From Hymenobacter polaris (GTDB lineage Bacteria; Bacteroidota; Bacteroidia; Cytophagales; Hymenobacteraceae): a stretch of DNA of 64,000 nucleotides. The first letter of the stretch is position 1. The number at the start of each line of letters is the position of its first letter. The translations under genes were made by a program, and so were the position numbers. The stretch is taken from contig NZ_JABBGH010000001.1 in assembly GCF_012927305.1 (NCBI RefSeq), forward strand, positions 1,612,001-1,676,000, given 5' to 3'. This document shows, one piece after another, positions 49,620 to 57,643 of this stretch. The notes under the pieces were generated by a model. The model made no database searches. It saw nothing but the letters and a program-made list of their open reading frames with translations, and had not been told where the DNA came from.

Positions 49620-52013
49620 ATGAAATTGATTTCCAAGGCCGGCGTACTGCCCCTGGTGCTGCTGCTGGCCGCCGGGGGGGCTAGGGCCCAAGGTGCGGCC
49701 AAGGCGCCCAGCATGCTCAAGTACGTGAACCCCAACATTGGCACGGCGCACAGCCGCTGGTTTTTCTACACCCCGGCGGCCGTGCCCTACGGCATGGCCA
49801 AGCTGGCGCCCTCCACCAACGGCCACTACGGCAACGCCTCTGGCTGGGAGGCCGTGGGCTACGACACCCGCCAGAACTCCATCGAAGGCTTCGTGCACTT
49901 CCACGAGTGGCAGGTGGGCGGCGTGAGCTTTATGCCCACCACCGGCGAGCTGAAGGTGCAGCCCGGCGACCTCGACAAGCCCGGCAGCGGCTACCGCTCG
50001 CGCTTCGACCGTAAAAACCAGGTGGCCCAGCCCGGCTACTACCAGGTGCTGCTCGACGACTACGGCATCACGGCCGAGCTGACGGCCACCAAGCGGGTGG
50101 GCTTCCACCGCTACACCTTCCCCAAGAGCGACCAAGCGCACATCATCCTCGACATCGGCAATAAGCAGGGCGAGAGCAGCGACGTGACCGACGCCAGCAT
50201 CCGGATGGTGGACGCCACGCACGTGGAGGGCTTCGTGAGCACCTACCCCAAGTACGTGAAAACCTACGACCCCAGCGGCAAGGTCAACATGTACTTCTAC
50301 GGTGAAATCAGCCGGGTGCCGGCCAGCGTGGGCGCCTTCACGGCCGCCGGCCAGCAGCCCACTGCCAAGTCGGCCACCGGCAAGGGCGCGGGCCTGGTGC
50401 TGAATTACAAAACCACGGCGCAGCAGAAGATTGAGCTGAAAGTCGGCCTTTCGTACACCTCCATCACCAACGCCAAGGCCAACCTCGCGGCTGAAGCCAA
50501 AAGCCTGACCTTCGACCAGGCGCGCACCGCCGCGCAGGCCACCTGGCAGCGCGAGCTGGGCAAAATCGCGGTGGAAGGCACCGATGAGCAAAGCAAGACT
50601 AAGTTCTACACCGGCCTCTTCCACGCCCTGCTGGGCCGCGGCATCGCCAGCGACGTGAGCGGCGCCTACCCCAAGCACGGCGGCCAGGCGGGCCAGCTGG
50701 TGGTTAGTGGTGCTGGGCCGAAGCCTGAGTTCATCAATACCGACGCCATCTGGGGCGGCTACTGGAATATTACGCAGCTCTGGGCCCTGAGCTACCCCGA
50801 GTGGTACGGCAACTACGTGAACACCGAGCTGCAAGTGTACCGCGACAAAGGCTGGTTTGGCGACGGCCTGGCCAATAGCGAGTACGTGTCGGGCGTGGGC
50901 ACCAACTTCGTGGGGCTGGCCGTGGCCGGCGCCTACCAGGTGGGCATCCGCAACTACGACGTGAACCTGGCCTACCAGGCCGTGCGCGCCAACGAGTTGG
51001 GCTACCACCACCGCGCCTTCGGCTCGGGCAAGATGGACGTGAAGGCCTTCACCGAGTACGGCTACGTGCCTTTCCGCGACGACTACAAGGAGTACAAGGG
51101 CGAGTGGTACAAGACCGATTCCTCCGGCGCCTACTTCGCCAACTCGCACACCCTGGAGTACAGCTACAGCGCCTTCGCCGCCGCCCAAATGGCCAAGGAC
51201 CTGGGCAAAACGGCCGACTACGAGCAGCTCCTCAAGCTCTCCAACGGCTGGCGCAAAATTCTGAACCCGCAAAACCAGCTCATGCAGCCCAAGCTGGCCG
51301 ACGGCACCTTCGTCGGCAATTTCCAGCCGTTTGAGCCCTGGCGCGGCTTCCAGGAGGGCAACGCCATGCAGTACACCTTCTACGTGCCCCAAAACCCGGC
51401 CGGCCTCATCGCGGCCATCGGGCGCGACAAGTTCAACAACCGCCTCGACAGCATCTTCACGGCCTCGGCCAAAACGGGCTTCGGCGGCGGCAAGGAAATC
51501 GACGCCTTCGCCGGCATCAAGGCCATCTACAACCACGGCAACCAGCCCTGCCTGCACATCAGCTGGCTGTTCAACTTCTCGGGCCAGCCCTGGCTCACGC
51601 AGAAGTGGACCCGCCAAATCTGCGACGAGTTCTACGGCACCGAGCCCATCCACGGCTACGGCTACGGCCAGGACGAGGACCAGGGCCAGCTCGGCTCGTG
51701 GTACGTTATCACGGCCCTAGGGCTGTTCGACGTGAAAGGCTTCACCGATGCCCGGCCCATTATCGAGCTGGGCAGCCCCATCTTCCCCAAGTCCATCATT
51801 CAGCTCGGCAACCAGAAAAAGCTGGTTATCGAAGCCAAAAATACGTCCAAGACCAACGTCTACGTGCAGTCGGCCGAGTTCAACGGCAAGCCCCTGACCA
51901 ACTGCTGGCTCTACCGCGACGAGCTGATGCAGGGCGGCAAGCTAACGTTCACGATGGGCCCGCAGCCCAACAAAAGCTGGGGCAGCCAGACCCCGCCGCC
52001 CTCAGTGCAGTAG
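49620..52013 (+). CDS. GH92 exo-alpha-mannosidase, secreted
   Basis: 797 residues with a signal peptide (SKAGVLPLVLLLAAGGARAQ) and no lipobox, so probably periplasmic. GH92 marks: YVNPNIGTAHSRWF, TPAAVPYGMAKLAPSTNGHY, GFVHFHEWQVGG, FQEGNAMQYTFYVPQN (putative general acid Glu), HGNQPCLHISWLFNFSGQPW, and GQDEDQGQLGSWYVITALGL (putative base Asp). It differs clearly from the GH92 at 30258, so the two probably attack different linkages. This gene closes the sus operon, separated from the GH76 gene by a hairpin. It has no CCCACC leader. Confidence 0.93.
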   Translation: MKLISKAGVLPLVLLLAAGGARAQGAAKAPSMLKYVNPNIGTAHSRWFFYTPAAVPYGMAKLAPSTNGHYGNASGWEAVGYDTRQNSIEGFVHFHEWQVGGVSFMPTTGELKVQPGDLDKPGSGYRSRFDRKNQVAQPGYYQVLLDDYGITAELTATKRVGFHRYTFPKSDQAHIILDIGNKQGESSDVTDASIRMVDATHVEGFVSTYPKYVKTYDPSGKVNMYFYGEISRVPASVGAFTAAGQQPTAKSATGKGAGLVLNYKTTAQQKIELKVGLSYTSITNAKANLAAEAKSLTFDQARTAAQATWQRELGKIAVEGTDEQSKTKFYTGLFHALLGRGIASDVSGAYPKHGGQAGQLVVSGAGPKPEFINTDAIWGGYWNITQLWALSYPEWYGNYVNTELQVYRDKGWFGDGLANSEYVSGVGTNFVGLAVAGAYQVGIRNYDVNLAYQAVRANELGYHHRAFGSGKMDVKAFTEYGYVPFRDDYKEYKGEWYKTDSSGAYFANSHTLEYSYSAFAAAQMAKDLGKTADYEQLLKLSNGWRKILNPQNQLMQPKLADGTFVGNFQPFEPWRGFQEGNAMQYTFYVPQNPAGLIAAIGRDKFNNRLDSIFTASAKTGFGGGKEIDAFAGIKAIYNHGNQPCLHISWLFNFSGQPWLTQKWTRQICDEFYGTEPIHGYGYGQDEDQGQLGSWYVITALGLFDVKGFTDARPIIELGSPIFPKSIIQLGNQKKLVIEAKNTSKTNVYVQSAEFNGKPLTNCWLYRDELMQGGKLTFTMGPQPNKSWGSQTPPPSVQ

Positions 52014-52103
52014 CAACAGCAAACAGGCGGTCATGCTGCCGGGCTGGCGCGGCCCTAGGGGTGCTTTGCGGAGCCGAGGGGCCCTAAGGCGACGCCCCGC
52101 CAA

Positions 52104-52111
52104 TACCTTTG
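52104..52111 (+). promoter_or_regulatory. -7 box immediately before menE
   Basis: TACCTTTG matches TAnnTTTG and ends 4 bp before ATG 52116. If used, transcription would begin at or next to the start codon, giving a leaderless mRNA. Confidence 0.45.
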
Positions 52112-52115
52112 CCCC

Positions 52116-53249
52116 ATGGCCGATACCCTCCTTCCTACCTCGCTGCTGCTCAACGGGCGCGAATTCAGCTACGAGAGCATTCAGCAAACGCCTAGCCCCC
52201 ACACCCCCCTCAACGGCTACGAGGCCAAGGTGCTGGAGCTGCTGCGCCAGTGGCTGAACGGCGCCCTGGAGTTTGGGCTGCGCACCTCGGGCAGCACCGG
52301 GCAGCCCCAGCTCATCACCCTGAAGCGGCGGCAGCTGGCGGCTTCGGCCCGCCGCACGGGCGACTTTTTTGACCTGGGCCCCGGCGACCGGGCGCTGGTC
52401 TGCCTCAACTGCGAGTTTATCGGGGGCAAGATGATGCTGGTGCGCGGCCTCGAGCGCGACATGCACCTGACCATCGTGGAGCCCCACGCCGACCCATTCG
52501 AGTACGTAGCGCCCGATGCGAAATTTGACTTCGCGGCCTTCGTGCCTTTGCAGCTACGGGCCATGCTGGCGGCCGGCCGGGCCAGCCGGCTCAATAAAAT
52601 GCGCGCCATTTTGATAGGCGGCGCGGGCGTCGAGCCCAGCCTGCTGGCCGAGCTGCAGCGGCAGCTCACGGTGCCGGTGTTCCTGACCTACGGCATGACC
52701 GAAACGGCCTCGCACATGGCCCTGCGCCGCCTCAACGGCCCTCACGCCAGCGCCCACTACCGGGTGCTGGAGGGGCTGCACCTGGGCCAGGACGAGCGCG
52801 GCTGCCTGACGGTGCGCGGCGACGTGACCGACGACCAGCTCGTCGTCACCAACGACCGCATTGAGCTCCTCGACAAGCACACCTTCGACTGGCTGGGGCG
52901 GGTGGATTTCGTCATCAACTCGGGCGGCGTGAAGGTGCAGGCCGAGAAGGTGGAACAGGTGCTCGACGTGGCCCTGGCCGAGCTGGGGCAAACGCGCCGC
53001 GCCTTCGTGGCGGGCCGGCCCGACGAGCGCCTGGGCCAGGCCGTGACGGCCTACCTGGAGGGCGCCCCCCTAGGGCCCGAGGCCGAGCAGCATCTCCAAA
53101 GCCTGCTGCGCGAGCGCCTGGGCAAGTACGAGCAGCCGAGAAGCGTGGTGTACGTGCCGGCCTTTAAGAGTACGGCCTCGGGCAAGCTCGACCGCGCGGC
53201 CACCGTGCGCGGAGCGGGGGGCCAAGGACGCGAGCGGCGGCCGGCATGA
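52116..53249 (+). CDS. menE: o-Succinylbenzoate-CoA ligase (short AMP-binding enzyme)
   Basis: A 377-residue ANL-superfamily ligase that activates o-succinylbenzoate with ATP and CoA, the step before MenB. Seen: RTSGSTGQPQLITLKR (P-loop), CEFIGGKMMLVRGL, LTYGMTETASHMALRRL (adenylate motif), VDFVINSGGVKVQAEKVEQ (hinge) and STASGKLDR (catalytic Lys). It is shorter than classical MenE (about 450), as is common in Bacteroidota. The last 15 residues are a basic, low-complexity tail overlapping the next gene. It lies 25 kb from the other men genes. Confidence 0.87.
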   Translation: MADTLLPTSLLLNGREFSYESIQQTPSPHTPLNGYEAKVLELLRQWLNGALEFGLRTSGSTGQPQLITLKRRQLAASARRTGDFFDLGPGDRALVCLNCEFIGGKMMLVRGLERDMHLTIVEPHADPFEYVAPDAKFDFAAFVPLQLRAMLAAGRASRLNKMRAILIGGAGVEPSLLAELQRQLTVPVFLTYGMTETASHMALRRLNGPHASAHYRVLEGLHLGQDERGCLTVRGDVTDDQLVVTNDRIELLDKHTFDWLGRVDFVINSGGVKVQAEKVEQVLDVALAELGQTRRAFVAGRPDERLGQAVTAYLEGAPLGPEAEQHLQSLLRERLGKYEQPRSVVYVPAFKSTASGKLDRAATVRGAGGQGRERRPA

Positions 53250-54100
53250 GGGGGCCGCTTCGGAACCGCTGGCGGGGCCTAGGGCTGCTGACGCTGCTGT
53301 GGCTGGCGCTGGCCAGCGCGGCGCACGCGCAGGAAAGCACGCCCGACTCGACCAGCACCAGCACGGCCACCACGCCGGTGGTGGCGCCCAGCACGGCGGG
53401 CGGCCTGCCCTCGTCGGAGTTTGAAACCTACACCGTGAAGGAAAGCGGCACCCGCTACACGGCCAGCCTCACGGGCCTCTACAGCTCGGGCACGGTCGAG
53501 CGCATTTACCTCACCACCAGCCACACGGCCAACTTCAAGCTCAGCCGGCACTGGCTGCTGCCGGCCTCAGCCTCATTCAGCTACGGCAAGCAGGACGGGC
53601 TGCTGCGCGAGCGCGAGCTGCTGGGCCTGCTCACGCCCACCTACCAGCGCGGGCGGGTGAAGTACTACCTGCTGGGCGACGCCGAGCAGAGCAACCTGCG
53701 GGCCATTGCGCGGCGCTTCGTCACCGGGGCGGGGGCGGGCTACACCCTCTACGCCGACACGCTGCAGAATGAGGTGGGCCTCAGCCAGTTCTTTCTGTAT
53801 GAGCACACCGAGTACCTGGGCGGGCTGCTGCGCGAGGTACCCCGCAGCTCGACGCGCCTCAAGCTGCGCCTGGGCCTCGGGCCGGTGGTGCTCACGGGCC
53901 TGGCGTTTTACCAGCCCTCGCTGCAGGATGCCGACGGCGACTACCGCGTGAACGTTACCAGCGGCCTCAACTTCACCGTTACCAAGCACCTGGCCCTCAC
54001 CGCCGCCTACTCCTACTCCTACGAAAGCGTGGCCGTGGAGGGCCGCGCCCCCGGCAATAGCAACCTGACCGTGGGCTTCACCTACGCCGCCGGCAAGTAA
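53246..54100 (+). CDS. DUF481-type outer-membrane protein
   Basis: 284 residues; ATG overlaps the menE stop by 4 bp (ATGA), so the two are translationally coupled. The signal peptide is LLTLLWLALASAAHAQ, followed by a Ser/Thr-rich linker. A beta-barrel-like body has alternating hydrophobic strands (SRHWLLPASASFSYGKQDGL, KYYLLGDAEQSNLRAI, GAGAGYTLYADTL, LKLRLGLGPVVLTGLAFY), ending NLTVGFTYAAGK as outer-membrane barrels do. DUF481 relatives are salt-stress-induced outer-membrane proteins; role here unknown. Confidence 0.78.
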   Translation: MRGPLRNRWRGLGLLTLLWLALASAAHAQESTPDSTSTSTATTPVVAPSTAGGLPSSEFETYTVKESGTRYTASLTGLYSSGTVERIYLTTSHTANFKLSRHWLLPASASFSYGKQDGLLRERELLGLLTPTYQRGRVKYYLLGDAEQSNLRAIARRFVTGAGAGYTLYADTLQNEVGLSQFFLYEHTEYLGGLLREVPRSSTRLKLRLGLGPVVLTGLAFYQPSLQDADGDYRVNVTSGLNFTVTKHLALTAAYSYSYESVAVEGRAPGNSNLTVGFTYAAGK

Positions 54101-54125
54101 GCAATGGATTAAAACAAGCAGGTAG

Positions 54126-54256
54126 TGCGCTTGAAAAGTAACGTCATGCTGAGCTTGCCGAAGCATCTCTACCGCGTAACTAACCCTAGACGTTAGAATT
54201 ACTTACGCGGGAGAGATGCTTCGGCAGGCTCAGCATGACGTTACTTTTCAAGCGCA
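54126..54256. repeat. Longest family A hairpin
   Basis: TGCGCTTGAAAAGTAACGTC ... AAGCATCTCT pairs with the complement ending at 54256. Arms are about 45 bp with a single mismatch, and the loop is about 41 bp. It lies between the convergent DUF481 gene and the next gene, where it could also act as a terminator. Confidence 0.92.
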
Positions 54257-54267
54257 TTTCACTCCCA

Positions 54268-55050
54268 TTATTCCCCGCCCCTCAGAAAGCGCTGGCGGGT
54301 GCGCTGGTCGAGGCCGTTGATGCGCAGGTCTTTTTGCGAGAACAGCGGCTCGTGGTTGCGCACCGTTTTGATAAGCGGGCCGAGCAGAATTTTGGCCCGC
54401 ACGTAGAAAATTGGACCGCTCAGTTCGCGCCGCACCAGCGGGGGCACGAATACCGTTTGGCGCCAGCCGGCCCCCGCGCCTAGGCTGGCCCACGGAAACA
54501 AGCGCATCTGAGCGGCTACCGAGGGCTCGACCAGACCAATAAAGTCGCGCGGGGTGAGCGCGCGGCCCTTGGTCGGGTCTTCATCGTTGTATTGCAGCCG
54601 CACGGACCCTAGGCCGCCCTGCATGTTGGCCCCCAGCTCCCAGCGGCGGTTTTCGATGATGATATACTCGCCGTACAGCGCCACGTTGTAGAAGCGCAGG
54701 GTAGCGTCGGGGTCGTCGGCGGAGGCGTTGTCGGGCGGGTCCAGGCGCGTGGGAATGCGGCTACTCAGGAAGTAAAACGCCGCCCCGGTGCGCACCCGGC
54801 CGCGCCACTCCAGCCCCAGCTTCACGCCGTTGATGACGCAGAAATGGTAGTTGATGATGGAATAGCGCGAGTCGATTTGCACCACCAGCTTGCGCCGGGC
54901 AAATACCGGCGAGCGGGTCGAGTCGGCGGGGGGGGGCGGCGGGCTTGGGGCCGCCGCCGCCAGCCGGCCAGCCGCTAGCAGCAGTGCCAGCACCCACCAC
55001 CTTGCCGGTAGCAAAAAACAACTAAACTGCCTAACCAAAACCACTTGCAC
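54268..55050 (-). CDS. Outer-membrane-type protein of unknown function
   Basis: 260 residues. The signal peptide lies within the first 35 residues (FLLPARWWVLALLLAAGRLA), followed by a Pro-rich linker. The rest looks like a small beta-barrel or lipocalin-like set of strands (KLVVQIDSRYSIINYHF, KLGLEWRGRVRTGAAFYFLS, LYGEYIIIENRRWELGAN, AAQMRLFPWASLGAGAGWRQ). A basic tail ends the protein. I do not recognise the family. A start further inside the signal region (MQVVLVRQF is the first Met) is not available. Confidence 0.7.
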   Translation of the reverse strand: MQVVLVRQFSCFLLPARWWVLALLLAAGRLAAAAPSPPPPPADSTRSPVFARRKLVVQIDSRYSIINYHFCVINGVKLGLEWRGRVRTGAAFYFLSSRIPTRLDPPDNASADDPDATLRFYNVALYGEYIIIENRRWELGANMQGGLGSVRLQYNDEDPTKGRALTPRDFIGLVEPSVAAQMRLFPWASLGAGAGWRQTVFVPPLVRRELSGPIFYVRAKILLGPLIKTVRNHEPLFSQKDLRINGLDQRTRQRFLRGGE

Positions 55051-55179
55051 CAGCGTAAATAAAGGGCCGGGCTAACGTACGCAGCCCGCTAGCTGGTGGG
55101 TTGGCGAGCCCCGCTGCCAGCCCGCTAAACCCGCAAGCAGGCTTTAGGGTTTCGGCGCGGCGTGGTTTCGGCCCAGGGC

Positions 55180-56613
55180 CTACCGCTTTAGGGCGGCCTC
55201 GATGGCGGCCACCGTCTGCTCGCCGTCCGAGGGGCGCGAGGTCCAGAGCTGCACGAAGCGGCCGTCGCGCCCGATGAGGTAGTAGCTGGGGTAGCCGTTC
55301 ACTTGGTAGGTGCCGGCCACCTTGCCCTCGCGCTCGTAGAGGTGCACGGCGTTGGGACTAGTAAAGTGCTGCTCGGTGAGGGTTTGCTGCCACTTCGCCT
55401 GGTTCTAGTCCACGGCCACGTACAAAAACACCACGTCGCGGCCCTCAAACTTCTTTTTTAGGGCCGGCGCAAACTCTTTCATTTCCCGCATGCAGGGCTG
55501 GCACCAGGTGCCCCAGAAGTCGAGGTACACCACCTTGCCCTTGAAGTCGCTGAGCGACACCGGTTGGCCGGCGTCATTCACCAGCGTAAAGGCCGGGGCG
55601 GGCTGCCCCACGTTCAGGTGCTGGCGCTGGGCCAGCATCTGGCGAGCGCTGCGGGCCAGGGCCGAGTCGCGGTTGTGGGCCCGGAAGGTGGGATAAAACG
55701 CCCGCACGCCCGGCAAGTCCTGTTGGATGTTGTTGAAGAGCAGCATCTGCATAACCATGTCGCGGGCCTTGGTTTCGCCCAGCTCCTGCGTGGCCAGGCG
55801 GTAGAGCCTAGGGCCGGCGTCGGGGCTGGTGCCCAGCTTGCCCGAGGGCGCCAGCCGGCTCTGGTAGGCGTTGAGAAACCAGACCACCACCGTGTTCTCG
55901 TCCAGGCCCCGCAAGTGCTGGTCCAGCTCGCGCAGCGGCAGCTCCTTGATAAAGGAGAAATACGCTTCCGAGATGGGCGGGGGCGGGCTTACCTCATCGG
56001 GCTTTTGCTGGCGCCGGATGCCCACGTATTCCAGCAGTTGCCGGCCCCACTGCATGTTGATGAGGAACTCGGCATCGTGGCGGAAGCTGGCGAGCTGCGG
56101 GTGGGCCTGGGCGTAGGCGGCCAGAAAAGCCAGCTGCTGCTGCCGGAAGGCATCGGCGCGGCGGCGCATCTCGGCGGGCGTGGTGCCGGGCTGCTGGCGC
56201 AGCTGCTCCAGGGGGCGGGGCACGTCGCCGGCCGGGCCGTACTCAAACTTCCACTGCGCCTGGGCCAGGTAGTTGTTCACGTCGGCGCCGCGCCCGCTGT
56301 ACGTCACGCTCTTGTCGAAGTCGTTGAAGTCGAGGTGCATCACCAGCTGGTCGCCGGGCATGAGGTAGAGCCGGGTATTCTGGCGGGCGTACTCGAAGTG
56401 CACGGGCGTGGTGGCGGCCAGGTCAGGAAAGACGAACTCAAAGTCGCCACCGGGGCTGAGCGGCGTCTTCACCCGCTTGTTGCCCACAAACAGGCGCACG
56501 GTATCGCCGGCCGGCGCGTGGTCGAGGTGGCCGCGAAAGGTGGTGCGGGGCGGCGTGGGCGCGGGGCCGGCCAGGGCCGCCCCTAGGGGCAGCAGCCAAA
56601 GCAAAGGCAGCAT
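55180..56613 (-). pseudogene. TlpA-like thiol-disulfide oxidoreductase broken by one in-frame TAG
   Basis: From ATG 56613 the frame encodes a signal peptide (MLPLLWLLPLGAALAG) and an N-terminal DUF4369-like beta domain (TFRGHLDHAPAGDTVRLFVG). A helical middle and a thioredoxin domain follow, with LDFWGTWCQPCMREM as the CxxC. A TAG at 55405-55407 then interrupts VFLYVAVD. In the same frame translation would continue NQAKWQQTLTEQHFTS, TYQVNGYPSYYLIGRDGRFV (cis-Pro region) and end at TAG 55180-55182. The stop position is where relatives typically have Glu, so GAG to TAG is the simplest change. The stopped product (about 402 residues) would lose the last third of the thioredoxin fold. This is recent loss, or a sequencing error. 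Confidence 0.85.
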
Positions 56614-56703
56614 GGGCAAGGGTGGATAAGGGTGGTAGGGTGAAGCAGCACCGGCCGGCGCTCCGGCGACTAGGCAAATGTATGACCGATAGCCAGCGCC
56701 ATC

Positions 56704-56739
56704 AACTGCTTTATACGTTTATAAACGTATAAAGCAGTT
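56704..56739. promoter_or_regulatory. 36-bp perfect AT-rich palindrome
   Basis: AACTGCTTTATACGTT, TATA, then AACGTATAAAGCAGTT. It lies 90 bp upstream of the TlpA-like gene (minus) in an AT-rich island within GC-rich DNA. It could be an operator for a dimeric regulator; not matched to a known one. Confidence 0.55.
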
Positions 56740-56877
56740 ATAAAACATAAATACTTGTTTTACAGCTACTAAATTTTGCTTACCGCTATTTTCTGCCCTG
56801 GCTCGGCGCTCGGCAAAGGGCGGGGGCTGGCCCCTAGGGTGCCCCCGTGCCGCGCAGGCCTATGGCCCGGGTGCCGT

Positions 56878-57106
56878 AGGGGCGGGGCTGGCCCCCGCCC
56901 GTCGCCGGCGCCGCCCAGCCAATTTCGCCGAAGGGCAGCGGCGCTAACGGCGGGCGAGGGCCAGCCCCGCCCCCACTAGAAGCAGACCCGCCCGCCCCGG
57001 CCACCAGGTGAAACGGAGCCCCGGCCCGCGGCTTCGCCCCGCCAATTAGGCGCTTCGCCGGCCGGTGGGGCGGGCTGGCCCCATTTCACCTGGTGGCCGG
57101 AGCGGG
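56878..57106. repeat. Two consecutive GC-rich imperfect hairpins, family C
   Basis: Hairpin 1 (about 56878-56976): GGGGCGGGGCTGGCCCCC ... GCCCGTCGCC against GGCGGGCGAG ... CCAGCCCCGCCCC. Hairpin 2 (about 56990-57106): CCCGCCCCGGCCACCAGGTG and its near-complement ATTTCACCTGGTGGCCGG. They fill the 560-bp gap between the TlpA-like and ABA4-like genes together with the palindrome. Hairpin 1 is related to the one at 59697. Confidence 0.75.
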
Positions 57107-57114
57107 CAGGCCGG

Positions 57115-57122
57115 TAGCTTTG
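57115..57122 (+). promoter_or_regulatory. Probable -7 box of the ABA4-like gene
   Basis: TAGCTTTG matches TAnnTTTG, 49 bp before ATG 57172. Confidence 0.45.
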
Positions 57123-57171
57123 GGAACCTAGTGGCCCCTAGGGCCGCTGCCCCCTTCCCTCTCACCCCGCT

Positions 57172-57621
57172 ATGGCACTCACGCCCGACTTCCTATTTAC
57201 CCTCGCCAACCCGCTGGCCCTGCTGGGCTGGGCCCTGCTGGTGCTAGCCCCGCGTTGGCGCGGCACCCGCTGGCTGGTGCTCGGCGGCGCGCTACCGCTG
57301 GCCCTGGCCGGAGCCTACGGGCTGCTCATTGGCACGCACTACCTGGGGGCGCACGGCGGCGAGGGCGGCTTTGGGTCGCTGGCCCAGGTGGCAGCGCTGT
57401 TTCGCGACCCCTGGGCGCTGCTGGCGGGCTGGGTGCACTACCTGTGCTTCGACCTGTTTACGGGCGCCTGGGAAGCGCGCGACGCCCAGCGGCGCGGGGT
57501 GCCCCACCTGCTGCTGGTGCCCTGCCTGCTGCTCACCTTCCTGTTCGGGCCCCTAGGGCTGCTGCTCTACTTTGGGGTGCGGCAGCGCTACCCCTCAGTT
57601 AGCCAATCAGCTGTTGCCTAA
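57172..57621 (+). CDS. ABA4-like (DUF4281) membrane protein
   Basis: 149 residues with four membrane helices. CFDLFTGAWEARDAQRRGVP and HLLLVPCLLLTFLFGPLG are the signature of the ABA4-like family, named for the plant plastid protein needed for neoxanthin synthesis. Bacterial members are of unknown function, though carotenoid-linked roles have been suggested. A small membrane protein gene follows after 22 bp, so the pair is probably an operon. Confidence 0.85.
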   Translation: MALTPDFLFTLANPLALLGWALLVLAPRWRGTRWLVLGGALPLALAGAYGLLIGTHYLGAHGGEGGFGSLAQVAALFRDPWALLAGWVHYLCFDLFTGAWEARDAQRRGVPHLLLVPCLLLTFLFGPLGLLLYFGVRQRYPSVSQSAVA

Positions 57622-57643
57622 TCACTTTTAACTCAACAATGCC

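Noticed and set aside
49596..51653. A 685-residue minus-strand open frame opposite the second GH92 gene
   Set aside because: Val/Ala/Gly/His-rich translation typical of antisense to GC-rich genes; the plus strand has strong GH92 motifs throughout.
30258..52013. Mobile genomic island with integrase and attachment sites
   Set aside because: Content looks accessory, but no integrase, transposase, flanking tRNA or direct-repeat ends were found, so only an insertion hypothesis is offered.
5504..54256. Family A hairpins as simple rho-independent terminators
   Set aside because: They lack a consistent T-run, often lie upstream of start codons, and have arms far longer than needed. Some may still stop transcription incidentally.
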